Assembly: GCF_022829635.1 (NCBI RefSeq)
Contig: NZ_JAKSYO010000088.1
Location: forward strand, 1-64,000
Source: Methylobacterium sp. E-066
GTDB taxonomy: Bacteria > Pseudomonadota > Alphaproteobacteria > Rhizobiales > Beijerinckiaceae
Length of the DNA: 64,000 bases
Direction of reading: 5' to 3'
How positions within the stretch are numbered: position 1 is the stretch's first letter; the number at the start of each line of letters is the position of its first letter. The position numbers and the translations under genes were made by a program. The notes beneath the pieces are model-generated. The model ran no database searches and was not told the origin of the DNA. It was given only the letters and a program-made list of their open reading frames with translations. Below, one piece after another: positions 9,990-18,654 of this stretch.

Positions 9990-10424
9990 ATGACCGCCAC
10001 CACCCGTCCCGCCGCCCGGCTCACCCATGCGGCGGCACTGATTGCCCTCCAGGCGGCCGTCGCCCAGGCCGAGGCGATCGGGGTGCCGGAAAACGTTGCC
10101 GTGGTCGATGCCGACGGCAATCTCCTCGCCTTCCTGCGCATGGACGGCGCCAAGCTGCTGTCCCGCGAGAGTGCGCTCGCCAAGGCGGTGACCGCCGCCT
10201 CGAACGGCGCGCCCACCGGCCGCCTCCCCGCCGATCTCGCCGTGACGGTCGCCCTCGCCTCCGGCGGCCGGCTGACCAACCTCCCGGGGGGCCTGCCGAT
10301 CGTGATCGACGGCGCCTGCCTCGGCGGCATCGGGGTCGGCTCCGGCACCAGCGACCAGGATGTCGCGGTGGCCCGCGCCGGTCTGCGGGCGATCGGCGCC
10401 CAGGATCCCGACGCTGCCCCCTGA
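9990..10424 (+). CDS. GlcG/HbpS-family (heme-degrading-like) protein
   Basis: A 144-residue protein of the GlcG/HbpS/PduO-C family. Typical features are the VAVVDADGNLLAFLRMDGA block, the helix with SRESALAKA, and the Gly-rich GGLPIVIDG-CLGGIGVGSG segment near the end. Family members bind heme, cobalamin or small ligands. GlcG proteins often accompany glycolate-oxidation genes, which are not present here. No signal peptide is visible. It is followed after 67 bp by an alpha/beta hydrolase on the same strand. Confidence 0.82.
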   Translation: MTATTRPAARLTHAAALIALQAAVAQAEAIGVPENVAVVDADGNLLAFLRMDGAKLLSRESALAKAVTAASNGAPTGRLPADLAVTVALASGGRLTNLPGGLPIVIDGACLGGIGVGSGTSDQDVAVARAGLRAIGAQDPDAAP

Positions 10425-10491
10425 ACCGGGCGCCTCGACCCGGGTCCCGCGGGCTGTCATGGTGTGGCGGGAGGCCGGGAGACAACCCACG

Positions 10492-11358
10492 ATGGCTCTG
10501 GATTTCCGCCTGGACGACCCGACCCCGGCCGATCCGCGCCGCCGCTGGGCCGAGCTCGACCGGGACGCCCGCAGCGCCTGCTACGACAACACCCGCGCGG
10601 TCGCCGACAGCGCCGCCCAGGTGGCCGCGCGCGACGCCGCCTCGGCCGCCTACCGGGCCGCGCATCCGGCCGGCCTCGACATCCCGTACGGCCCGGGCGC
10701 CCGCAACGCCCTCGACCTCTACCCGGCCCGCGACGGCTCGGCCCCCGCCCTGGTCTTCCTCCATGGCGGCTACTGGCAGCGCGGCGCCCGGGAATTGTTC
10801 GCCTGCTTCGCCGAGGGGCCGAACGCCGCCGGCTGGTCGGTGGCGCTGGTCGGCTACACCCTCGCCCCGGAGGCGAACCTGACCCGGATCGCGGCCGAGA
10901 TCGGCGCGGCGCTCGACTGGATCGGCAGCCACGGACCCGCGCACGGGATCGGCGGTCCCCTGGTCCTGGCCGGCTGGTCGGCGGGCGGGCTGCTGACCGC
11001 CCTGCATCTCGGCCACCCGGCGGTCGCCGCGGGGCTCGCGATCTCGGGCGTCTACGACCTCGCGCCGATCCGCCAGACCGCCCTCGACGACAAGCTGCGC
11101 CTCACGGAGGCCGAGGTCGAGACCCTGTCGCCCCTGCGCCTGCCGGTGGTGGGCAAGCCGCTCTGCCTCGCCTATGGCAGCCGCGAGCTGCCGGCCCTGA
11201 TCCACGATGCCCGCAACCTGCACGCCCTGCGGGCGGCGGCCCATGCGCCGGGTCCCCTGCTGCCGGTGCCCGGGGCCGAGCATTTCTCGGTGCTCGGCGA
11301 GCTGCGTCGGCCCGGTGGGATCCTGGTGCGGGCGGCACATGCGCTGCTCGGAGGCTGA
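10492..11358 (+). CDS. Alpha/beta hydrolase, arylformamidase-like
   Basis: A 288-residue serine hydrolase. HGGYW at 91-95 is the oxyanion-hole motif of the hormone-sensitive-lipase/kynurenine formamidase group. G161-W-S163-A-G-G holds the nucleophile, and the C-terminal AEHFS supplies the probable catalytic histidine. This resembles bacterial arylformamidases and carboxylesterases of the same fold. No other kynurenine-pathway genes are nearby, so the substrate is open. The ATG at 10492 is preceded by a GGGAG site. The upstream in-frame ATG at 10459 lacks one. Confidence 0.8.
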   Translation: MALDFRLDDPTPADPRRRWAELDRDARSACYDNTRAVADSAAQVAARDAASAAYRAAHPAGLDIPYGPGARNALDLYPARDGSAPALVFLHGGYWQRGARELFACFAEGPNAAGWSVALVGYTLAPEANLTRIAAEIGAALDWIGSHGPAHGIGGPLVLAGWSAGGLLTALHLGHPAVAAGLAISGVYDLAPIRQTALDDKLRLTEAEVETLSPLRLPVVGKPLCLAYGSRELPALIHDARNLHALRAAAHAPGPLLPVPGAEHFSVLGELRRPGGILVRAAHALLGG

Positions 11359-11369
11359 GCGCAGGCGTC

Positions 11370-11403
11370 GTGCAAGGGTAGTGCAAGGGTAGTGCGAAGG
11401 GTG
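11370..11403. repeat. Short tandem repeat, 11-bp period
   Basis: Two identical copies of GTGCAAGGGTA followed by a diverged third (GTGCGAAGGGT), just past the hydrolase stop and upstream of the sensor-kinase gene. No function is recognised. Confidence 0.5.
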
Positions 11404-11555
11404 TGCATGAGCGCATCTGTGCAACACAGGATTGCACGCGCGATGGCCCGTACTGATACGGCCTTGCTGAGCCCTCCCGCGCGTGCTGAGACGGGCGGGC
11501 TCGGGCGCGGCCTGCTTCGACCGAGGGCGGGCCGGTCGGGCTCCGGGGAGAGCGG

Positions 11556-13436
11556 ATGCAAGCGGTCGCCCGATCCGGGGCTGTAGCGGCGGCGGGATCG
11601 CAGGCCGATCCGGCCGCCCCGACCGATCCCGTCCGCCGGCGGCCGATGGTGCCGCGGCTGCGCCTGGTGCTGGCGCTGGGCTTCGGGACCTTGGGCTTCC
11701 TCGCCGCCCTGGCCCTGGCCATCCTGGTGAGCCGCGAGGCGTCGCGCCGGCTCGAGGCCGAGGTCGGCAGCCAGCTCGCCGAGATCGCCGGGCAGATGGC
11801 GCGGAGCCTCGATCTCGGCATGTTCGAGCGCTGGCGCGACATCCAGATCGCCGCCGCCTCGGACAGCCTGCGCGATCCCGGCACCGGAACCGAGGCCAAG
11901 CGGGCGGTGATGGAGCGCCTCCAAGTCACCTATCCGGCCTACTCGATCATCGGGCTGATCGATCCGGACGGGCGCGTCGCGGTCACCAGCACCGGTGCGC
12001 TGGAGGGGGCCGACGTCTCCGGCCGCGACTACTTCCAGGGTGCGCACGAAAAACCGTTCGTGGGGGATGTGCATCCGGCCAAGCTCCTGCAGTCCGTGCT
12101 GGCGCCGAAGACGCCTGACGCGGTGGCCCGCGAGCCCCTGCGCCTCCTCGACCTCGCCACCCCGGTCCGGGCTCCGGATGGCCGCTTCGTCGGGGTGCTC
12201 GCCGCCCATCTCGACTGGACCTGGGCGCGCGACATGGCGCGGATCCTCGAAGCCTCGCTCCGGAGCCACCGCGGCGGGGCCGAGATCCTGATCCTGTCCC
12301 GGGACGGCACCGTGCTGCTCGGGCCTGCCGCTCTCCAGGGCACCCGCCTCACCGAGACCGTGCTGTCCGGCATGCGCCTCCTCGACCCGCAGGGCACGAG
12401 CCGGCTCGGCCCCTGGCCCGACGGCACCGCCGGGTATCTCAGCGCGAGCGCGCGCACGACCGGATACCGGGATTATCCCGGCCTCGGCTGGCAGGTGGTG
12501 GTGCGCCAGACCGAGGACCGGGCCCTGGCCTCGGTGGCGGCCCTGCGCTGGAACATCCTGGCCGCGGGCAGCGCGGTGGCGCTCGCCGCGGCGATGCTCG
12601 CGTGGCTCCTCGCGGCCCTGATCGCCCGGCCGCTGCGGGATCTCGCGGTCGCCGCCGGGGCGCTGGGCCGCGACGCGCCGCTGCCGCCCCTGCCCCGGGC
12701 GATCGTGCGCGAGGGCGCGATGATCGCCGACGCCCTGACGGGGGCGGCGGACGAGCTCGCCCGGCGCGCGGAGGCCCATCGCCTGCTGGTCGACGAGCTG
12801 AACCACCGGGTGAAGAACACCCTCGCCACCGTGCAGTCGATGGCGGCCCAGAGCCTCAAGAATCTCGGCGCCGGCGCGGAGGCTGGGCGCGAGGCTTTTG
12901 AGGCGCGGCTGCTCAGCCTGTCCCGGGCCCACGACGTCCTGACCCGGGAGAGCTGGATCGGCGCCGACCTGCGGGGGATCGCCGACCAGGCTTTTCGCCC
13001 GTTCCAGGGCGAGGCGGCGCGCGTCACCCTGGCCGGGCCGGACCTGCGCCTGCCCCCCGAGATGGCGCTCGCGCTCACGATGATCCTGCACGAATTGTGC
13101 ACCAACGCGGTCAAGTACGGCGCCCTCTCGGTCCCGGGCGGACGGGCGTCGTTCGACTGGGCGCCGGAGGCTGGCCTGGGGGGCGGCCGGACCCTGCGGA
13201 TCACCTGGCGCGAGCGCGGCGGCCCGCCGGTCGCTCCCCCGTCGCGGCGCGGCTTCGGCACTCGCCTGCTGGAGCGGGGCCTCGTCGGACGCGACAGCGC
13301 CACCTTGGCCTACGAGCCGGGGGGCCTCGTCTACGCGGCGGTCGCACCGTTGCCCCTCGCCCTCGGGCCGGAACCCGCCGCCCTGCGGATGGTCGGCCCG
13401 GTGGGCGACATCCGGCACGGGCACGGGCTCGACTGA
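11556..13436 (+). CDS. Membrane sensor histidine kinase of the HWE type with Cache sensor
   Basis: A 626-residue inner-membrane kinase. TM1 is at about residues 35-58, followed by a periplasmic double-Cache-like domain (60-325), TM2 at 333-357 and a HAMP-like linker. The DHp box LLVDELNHRVKNTLATV has phospho-acceptor H417. The ATPase domain has the N-box HELCTNAVKYGAL (H512, N517) and W551-R-E553, the residues that define HWE kinases. HWE kinases in alphaproteobacteria serve light, stress and general-stress (PhyR) signalling. No response regulator is adjacent, so this is an orphan. The Cache domain suggests detection of a small extracellular molecule. The start could also be ATG 11646, which would remove an unstructured 30-residue N-terminus. 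Confidence 0.88.
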   Translation: MQAVARSGAVAAAGSQADPAAPTDPVRRRPMVPRLRLVLALGFGTLGFLAALALAILVSREASRRLEAEVGSQLAEIAGQMARSLDLGMFERWRDIQIAAASDSLRDPGTGTEAKRAVMERLQVTYPAYSIIGLIDPDGRVAVTSTGALEGADVSGRDYFQGAHEKPFVGDVHPAKLLQSVLAPKTPDAVAREPLRLLDLATPVRAPDGRFVGVLAAHLDWTWARDMARILEASLRSHRGGAEILILSRDGTVLLGPAALQGTRLTETVLSGMRLLDPQGTSRLGPWPDGTAGYLSASARTTGYRDYPGLGWQVVVRQTEDRALASVAALRWNILAAGSAVALAAAMLAWLLAALIARPLRDLAVAAGALGRDAPLPPLPRAIVREGAMIADALTGAADELARRAEAHRLLVDELNHRVKNTLATVQSMAAQSLKNLGAGAEAGREAFEARLLSLSRAHDVLTRESWIGADLRGIADQAFRPFQGEAARVTLAGPDLRLPPEMALALTMILHELCTNAVKYGALSVPGGRASFDWAPEAGLGGGRTLRITWRERGGPPVAPPSRRGFGTRLLERGLVGRDSATLAYEPGGLVYAAVAPLPLALGPEPAALRMVGPVGDIRHGHGLD

Positions 13437-13714
13437 GCCGGCCCCCTCGCTCGGCTACCGATCCGGATCGGCTCCGGCCGCGCCCTGTTGCGGCGGCGTG
13501 GATGCTGCGTGCATGTGTGCGACGCCGATTAATCCCGGCCCTCGACAGATATCGCAGCGCCGAGGTGCGGATCCGCACAAGTAGATCAACGAGAGGAATT
13601 AGATTTTACTGTGTCTGACCGCACATCGACGTCAAACGGCGGCGGCTATGTTCGGTTCATCGGCACGGAACGCGGTGTCCCGGGCCAGCATGACGAACAC
13701 GGGCGGAGCTTCAC

Positions 13715-14023
13715 ATGACGCGCACGATCACCCAGCGCTTCCTGACCCTCGGCCTCCTGGCCGGTGCCCTCGCTCTTCCGATGGCGGCCCAGGCCGGCGA
13801 GGGCGGCGGCGGCAACCGGCAGGCCGCCGGCGGCGGCCACATGAGTTCCTATGTCAGCGATCCCTCCCACGATCCGCGCTCCCTGCATTCGCAGCGCAGG
13901 GGCAGCGGCCAGCTCCTCGGCGCCCCGATGGTGCATGACGGGGCCCGGACCGCAATCTCGCGCCGCAACGTGATCGATCCCCATTGGGCATCCGGGCATG
14001 TCGAGCGCCGCGTCCGCCGCTGA
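13715..14023 (+). CDS. Small secreted basic hypothetical protein
   Basis: A 102-residue protein with a clear Sec signal peptide (residues 1-27, ending AAQA). A Gly-rich run (EGGGGNRQAAGGG) and a basic tail with many Arg, Ser and His follow. GGGCGGAG lies shortly before the ATG. No family is recognised. The gap before it (13437-13714) shows no gene. Confidence 0.6.
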   Translation: MTRTITQRFLTLGLLAGALALPMAAQAGEGGGGNRQAAGGGHMSSYVSDPSHDPRSLHSQRRGSGQLLGAPMVHDGARTAISRRNVIDPHWASGHVERRVRR

Positions 14024-14094
14024 CGCAATCCGAGACCGCCTCGCGCATCGTCCCGAACCCGATATCCGGGCGCTGCGCGAGGTCTTGAGTTCCG

Positions 14095-14133
14095 CATCAT
14101 CCCGAAAGCCGGACCCCCGCTTTCGGGATGATG
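14095..14133. repeat. Perfect 15-bp inverted repeat
   Basis: Arms CATCATCCCGAAAGC (14095-14109) and GCTTTCGGGATGATG (14119-14133) enclose a 9-nt loop. It lies between the small secreted protein and carbonic anhydrase genes. It has no U-tract and may be a REP-like element or a rho-independent stem. Confidence 0.75.
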
Positions 14134-14287
14134 CCGGCGGAGCCCCTCGGGCGACCGCCTTCCGATCCCCCCACATCCCCCTGCACGAATCCAGCACGCA
14201 GCGCCGCGCCGGCGCGGCGCTCGCGATTCCGCGTGCCGCCAGTCCGAATCTCTCCCAGCCCAATCCCCTGCCGCAGAGACCGCATCC

Positions 14288-14965
14288 GTGAACAGCATCA
14301 TCCAGGGCATCGCCAGCTTCCAGGGCAGCATCTTCCCGGGCCAGCGCCAGATGTACCAGCAGCTCGTGCGCGACGGTCAGCACCCGAGCGCCCTGATCAT
14401 CGCCTGCGCGGATTCCCGGGTCTCGCCCGAGCACATCACCCAGGCCGGGCCGGGCGACCTGTTCGTCTGCCGCAACGCCGGCAACATCGTGCCTCCGGCC
14501 TCCGACGTGGTCGGCGGCGTCTCCTCGGCGATCGAGTACGCCGTGGTGGCCCTGGGGGTGCGCGACATCGTGATCTGCGGCCATTCCGATTGCGGCGCCA
14601 TGAGCGGCCTGATGAAGCCGGACCTCCTGAAGAAGATGCCCAGCGTCGCGGCCTGGCTGCGCCACGCCGAGGCCGCCGAGCGGATCGTCTGCGAGGCCTA
14701 TCCCGAGGGGATGGACCCGCAGGAGCGCCACCGGGCGCTGGCCCTGGAGAACGTGGTGGTGCAGCTCGCCAACCTGCGCACCCATCCGAGCGTGGCCGTC
14801 GGCCTGGCCAAGGGCCGCTTGCGCCTGCACGGCTGGTTCTTCGAGATCGAGTCCGGCGCGCTCCTGGCCTATGACGGCACCACCGGGCGGTTCCGGCCGA
14901 TCGCCGAGGCGGACATGCCGGTGGCCCAGTCGCCCCTGCCGGGTGACCGGATGCGCGCTGCGTAG
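14288..14965 (+). CDS. Beta-class carbonic anhydrase
   Basis: A 225-residue cytosolic enzyme interconverting CO2 and bicarbonate. The zinc ligands of beta-class enzymes are visible: C40 and D42 in CADSRV, and H99 and C102 in CGHSDCGAM. Length and motifs fit the bacterial Can/CynT group. The start is GTG at 14288, only a few residues ahead of the first helix. In facultative methylotrophs such enzymes supply bicarbonate for carboxylation. No transporter is next to it, which argues against a bicarbonate-uptake operon. Confidence 0.92.
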   Translation: MNSIIQGIASFQGSIFPGQRQMYQQLVRDGQHPSALIIACADSRVSPEHITQAGPGDLFVCRNAGNIVPPASDVVGGVSSAIEYAVVALGVRDIVICGHSDCGAMSGLMKPDLLKKMPSVAAWLRHAEAAERIVCEAYPEGMDPQERHRALALENVVVQLANLRTHPSVAVGLAKGRLRLHGWFFEIESGALLAYDGTTGRFRPIAEADMPVAQSPLPGDRMRAA

Positions 14966-15211
14966 GCGCCGGCCCTGTCCGCTCCGACCGGACGGGATGT
15001 CTTCCGAGGTGTCTCGGAGCGGCGACGATTGATCGCCACCCGGGCCGATGACTTTGTCCGCCTGTATAGATCCTTCGATCCACGATCTTGGCATCCGGTT
15101 AAGCCTGAATCTTCGCGCCCTTTTAAGATGCCGGCGGCACACTCGCCCGGTCCGGCCGCCCCGTAAGCTTGGGATCCGCCGGATGCGCGTCCTCGGCAGG
15201 GAGCTTCGTCG

Positions 15212-15523
15212 ATGTTCAGGTTCCTCGCGGCCCCGATCGCCTGCCTGGTCCTAACCGGGGCCGCGGCCGCGCAGGAGCGGACCGACGGCCCCCGGCCGGT
15301 GGCGGCGAGTTCGATTGCAAATGCGCAGCTCCCGGAACAGGAGCCTCGCCTCCTCCCCGACAGCCTCGCGCTGCGTCACCCGGAGCCCGAGGCCGCTCAG
15401 ACGACCTCGGCCCTGAGGAGCCCCGCGGACCTGCCCAAGGAGGCGCTCCGAGCAGCCCCCAGGCCCTGGTGCGCGCAGGACAGGCGCGTCGGCACCGGCG
15501 CCGGCTTCTGCCTGATCAACTGA
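15212..15523 (+). CDS. Secreted hypothetical protein
   Basis: A 103-residue protein with a signal peptide (residues 1-20, MFRFLAAP then a hydrophobic core, ending AAAAQE). The mature part is Pro/Ala/Glu-rich and ends with two cysteines (WCAQD and GFCLIN) that could pair. No family is recognised. It is convergent with a small membrane-protein gene 22 bp away. Confidence 0.55.
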   Translation: MFRFLAAPIACLVLTGAAAAQERTDGPRPVAASSIANAQLPEQEPRLLPDSLALRHPEPEAAQTTSALRSPADLPKEALRAAPRPWCAQDRRVGTGAGFCLIN

Positions 15524-15545
15524 CGGCCCAGCGACCGCGGTTCGT

Positions 15546-15764
15546 TCAGGAAGCCGCGGAGACCGGGCTCTGGCCTATGACCTCGTCCGCCTCCGGGGCG
15601 CAGTCGAGCGACGCGACGAGCAGCAGCAGGACGGCGGCCAGGATCGCCGCGGCGGCGAGCACCCGGGTGAGGATCTCGGCATGGCCGCGGGCGGCGTGGA
15701 TCACCGCACAGCCCAGCGCGAACGCGCAGACCTGCGCGGCCGGTGCAACGAGAGCCGCTGTCAT
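15546..15764 (-). CDS. Small membrane protein, unknown function
   Basis: A 72-residue protein with two hydrophobic segments (about 5-22 and 35-53) and a short acidic tail. The start at 15764 is chosen because GGAGGG stands a few bases before this ATG; the longer in-frame extension upstream looks non-coding. No family is recognised. Confidence 0.55.
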   Translation of the reverse strand: MTAALVAPAAQVCAFALGCAVIHAARGHAEILTRVLAAAAILAAVLLLLVASLDCAPEADEVIGQSPVSAAS

Positions 15765-16021
15765 AGACCCTCCACCAGGCCCGCGGAGCGGGATCGCGCA
15801 TCGCTGTGCATGGCCCGCCTCCAAACCCCCGCCCCAAGCCGCCGGCTCCGATCGACAGACCGCGCCCTTGACGGACCGATCGCGTCGATCCGAGACGTAC
15901 AGACGGTGGCGCGGCAGCGCGTCCCCCATATGGATCAGGGCCGGCCGGGATCGGCACCAGGCCACGCGGCGTCACGGCATCGTGACCGCCGACGTCGCGG
16001 CGGGGCCGGCCTCGCCTTCCC

Positions 16022-16666
16022 TCAAGCCTCGGGATCGCGGTCCTGCCCGGATCGAGACGCCTCGGCCAGGGCGTAGGTGGCCTCGGCGACGCGGCGCAGG
16101 GGGCCTCCCGGGCCGGACCGCTTCCACAGGCGGGTGTTGAGAGCCGCCACCGGATCGCGCCCCGGCAGGGTGAAGCCGCGGGCCACGAGGATCTCCAGGA
16201 TCTCGCCGGCATGCATCGGCCGGCCCGCCTCCCGGATCGCCGCGCAGGCCGCCTCCACCAGCGCGCGACCGTAGCGGCGGGCCGCCGCCGCATCCTCCGT
16301 GAACGCGATCGCCGGCGGGATCCCGTCCGCCTCCTCATCCGGCGGGCCATGTCGGGTCTCGCGCGGTGGGGTGTCCCAGGCCTCGAGCCCGGTCGGGTCC
16401 GAGACCGGCCGAGCCCTGCGCGGCAGGCCGTCATTGACGGGAGCGTCGTGGGCCGCGACCGCCGGCGGTTCCGACACGGGGCGGGCGGGCTTGCCCGGCT
16501 CCTCAGCCCTCCCCCGATCGACAGGGGCCGGTCCGCTCCCCGCCCCGCTCAAGCGCCGGCCGAGTTCCAGGTAGAGCACGAGATCGGCGATCTCCCGGTC
16601 GAGCGCCTCGCGCTGGCGGCGCAATGCGGCCAACCGCGCTTCGATCTCATCCTCCGACAGGCCCAT
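16022..16666 (-). CDS. HARE-HTH domain protein next to repA
   Basis: A 214-residue protein. Residues 1-40 form a charged heptad-like helix (EARLAALRRQREALDREIADL), probably a coiled coil. Residues 41-130 are a Pro/Arg/Asp-rich linker of low complexity. Residues 133-203 resemble a HARE-type winged helix (RPMHAGEILEIL ... GRDPVAALNTRLWK ... LRRV...TYALAE), the fold found in RNA-polymerase delta and in restriction/DNA-modification proteins. It follows repA on the same strand, and the 129-bp gap holds three palindromes. This suggests a DNA-binding accessory or copy-control role for the adjacent replicon. That link is inferred from context only. Confidence 0.6.
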   Translation of the reverse strand: MGLSEDEIEARLAALRRQREALDREIADLVLYLELGRRLSGAGSGPAPVDRGRAEEPGKPARPVSEPPAVAAHDAPVNDGLPRRARPVSDPTGLEAWDTPPRETRHGPPDEEADGIPPAIAFTEDAAAARRYGRALVEAACAAIREAGRPMHAGEILEILVARGFTLPGRDPVAALNTRLWKRSGPGGPLRRVAEATYALAEASRSGQDRDPEA

Positions 16667-16671
16667 CCAGC

Positions 16672-16773
16672 GTTCCCTTCAGCACCAGGGAACATTTAGC
16701 GCGTTCCGAGCACGTTGGGAATGCTTTTCGACATTCTGTTCCCAGACACTGAGGGAACGGGATGGAATATCCC
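16672..16773. promoter_or_regulatory. Cluster of three palindromes, candidate operator
   Basis: GTTCCCT-8-AGGGAAC (16672-16693), GTTCCC-9-GGGAAC (16738-16758) and GGGAT-5-ATCCC (16759-16773) lie in the gap between the repA stop and the HARE-HTH start. The two GTTCCC boxes share the same half-site and nearly equal spacing, which fits a dimeric repressor site controlling the HARE-HTH gene. Confidence 0.6.
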
Positions 16774-16795
16774 AATTGCATTCCTTGAGCCCGCG

Positions 16796-17896
16796 CTAAA
16801 TTCCTTGCCGCCGAGCCTGCATTCTCTTCGTGGAGGCTGGGCGTGGCGGCACGAGCAACGCGCTCGGATCGGCCGGGTGCAGGGTCAGGCCGCCATCGTC
16901 GAGCACGATCGGGAGGCGCGGAAACACCTCGCGCAGATGTGCCAGATCGGCCTTGAAGGCCTGCCGGAAGCTGCGGATCGAGGCGTTTTCGGCCCCGAAC
17001 TGCGCGTGCAGGTTGGTCCAGGTCAGCCGCAGCGGGCGCTGCAGGGAGCGTAGCCGGTAGCCGGTCCAGAACAGCAGGTCGAGCTTGCGTGCCGAGCCGG
17101 AGAAGGCACGCGCCGCCCGCACATCCACCGGCAGCGCGTGCTTGATCAGCGTCTCGTAGAATTCCGGGTCGAACCGCACGGTCCGTCCCGCCTCGTCCTC
17201 ACCCTCCCCGGCGCGCGGCTTCCACAATTCCAGGCTGCGGAACGGCGGGACGTTGAGGGTGGTGGCGCTGTCGCGCCCGTCCCAGAGGCCGATCTGCATG
17301 GTGCAGGCGGCCAGCCGGTTCAGCTGCTCCTTGAACTGCCGGATGGTGCCGCGCTCGCCGCCGGTCACGGCAAAACCCATCTCGCGCATGAAGCCGGAGA
17401 GCGTCTCGGCGACCTTCACGGTCGGGCTGCGCTGGCGCACCGCCTCGGTGCAGAGGTGCAGCAGCACCAGCCTGGCCTTCGGCCCGTAGGGCAGCCCCTG
17501 GGGCTCGAAGGCCCCGGTCTCCGGATCCTTGATCCGCCCGGCCATCAGGCTCAGCGAGTTGCGCCCGTAGGTGCGGGTGAATTCGCGCACCGGCCCGGGA
17601 TCGCGATAGGGCAGGCCGCAGAGTGCCAGAACCGAGTGGATGTGCTGCAGGCTCGACGGCAGCGCCGGCTCGCTCTCGATGACGAGGCGCACCGCGTCGC
17701 GGCGGCGTTGGTCGCGCGACAGCTGGGCACGGCGGAACTCCTGCTCGCCGAGTGCGGCGGCTTGCGCGTCGCGCTCGCGCTGGCGGTGCAGCACGTGCTC
17801 GACGATCTGGGCGAACAGGAAGCCGCCGCGCGCGGCCTCGATCTCGGCCCGCAGATCCGCGTCGTGGATCGCAGCGATTTTTTCCTCGACGCCCAT
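16796..17896 (-). CDS. repA: Plasmid-type replication initiator, RepA-like
   Basis: A 366-residue protein resembling the RepA_C / plasmid-encoded RepA family. Recognisable blocks are LPYGPKARLVLLHLCTEAVRQ (about 135-155), the FMREMGFAVTGGERGTI segment, and LFWTGYRLRSLQRPLRLTW near 275-293. They form tandem winged-helix initiator domains. The family binds iterons at the origin and recruits the host replisome. Seven iterons lie 169-390 bp upstream (18065-18286), which strongly supports the call. It heads toward the HARE-HTH gene. The neighbouring rlmB and the wider content look chromosomal, so this may be an integrated plasmid replicon, a chromid origin or a relic. Confidence 0.82.
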   Translation of the reverse strand: MGVEEKIAAIHDADLRAEIEAARGGFLFAQIVEHVLHRQRERDAQAAALGEQEFRRAQLSRDQRRRDAVRLVIESEPALPSSLQHIHSVLALCGLPYRDPGPVREFTRTYGRNSLSLMAGRIKDPETGAFEPQGLPYGPKARLVLLHLCTEAVRQRSPTVKVAETLSGFMREMGFAVTGGERGTIRQFKEQLNRLAACTMQIGLWDGRDSATTLNVPPFRSLELWKPRAGEGEDEAGRTVRFDPEFYETLIKHALPVDVRAARAFSGSARKLDLLFWTGYRLRSLQRPLRLTWTNLHAQFGAENASIRSFRQAFKADLAHLREVFPRLPIVLDDGGLTLHPADPSALLVPPRPASTKRMQARRQGI

Positions 17897-18064
17897 CGCC
17901 CCTCAGCCCGAGCCGCACGCGGACACGTCCCTCCGGAAGGGGGAGCAGCGGCCCGATCCTGCCATGCCACGATTCGCCGGCGGAGGCTCCGGTCCGGTCC
18001 GGCTTGTCCCGGCAATCCCCGTTTCCCCGCCACGTTTCCCCGCGGTTCTCGGAGGCGGTACCCG

Positions 18065-18286
18065 CGCAGAGTTCCATACGGGCGGATCCAGCCCTCACGC
18101 CGACGCAGAGTTCGATACGCCCGAGGTCCGGCATTCTGTCCCCGCATTCCACCGGTCCGAGACCGAATCCGCGCCGAATCCGATACGGAACGGCGCAGAA
18201 TCCGATACGCCCGCCGGCTCGATCCGCGCAGACTTCGATACGCGACCCCGCAGAGTTGCATGCGCATCCGCGCAGAGTCGGATACG
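18065..18286. repeat. Iteron array, seven 16-bp direct repeats
   Basis: The consensus CGCAGARTTCGATACG starts at 18065, 18104, 18172, 18194, 18227, 18249 and 18271, all in one orientation. Four of the last five starts are 22 or 33 bp apart, whole multiples of about 11 bp, so bound proteins would face one side of the helix. The copies at 18065, 18172, 18249 and 18271 carry one to several changes from the consensus. The array lies upstream of repA, as in iteron plasmids. Confidence 0.85.
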
Positions 18287-18440
18287 ATAACCAGTCTCAA
18301 ACCCCTGGCAGAAATCATGAAATCGCCCCTGCATATAGTCTTCCGAACTGACTCTCTGAAAGATTCCATCTTGATATTTTTCCTACCTAACGGCGCGCTC
18401 GTTCGTTCTGAAGAACGCACCCAGTTCCGTCGATAATCAC
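18287..18440. other. AT-rich stretch beside the iterons, possible unwinding element
   Basis: Base composition drops sharply here compared with both sides, with T-rich runs near 18370-18390 and a small palindrome CGTTCT-GA-AGAACG (18404-18417). In iteron origins an AT-rich unwinding element flanks the repeats, so this is a candidate. From 18441 to 18654 I see no gene or tRNA. Confidence 0.5.
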
Positions 18441-18654
18441 ATCGTTCGAAGGGAATATACCTGATCCATCCACAGACCGGCGGTGTGCCGATGGGAAAGA
18501 GGCTCAAGGAATCGACGTTGCGATCAGTCCTGCGCTTGACCGCGAAGCAGCCTTTCAGGCGGCCTCGGCTTGACGCGAGCGGCGCCGCCCGGTTTCTCGG
18601 CGCGATCCATTCAGAGAAGGCCGTGCCGATGCTCCCCTCCCCGATCGCGCTCCG

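Noticed and set aside
18401..18417. Possible SOS (LexA) box near the iterons
   Set aside because: The palindrome CGTTCT-GA-AGAACG does not match the alphaproteobacterial GTTC-N7-GTTC pattern.
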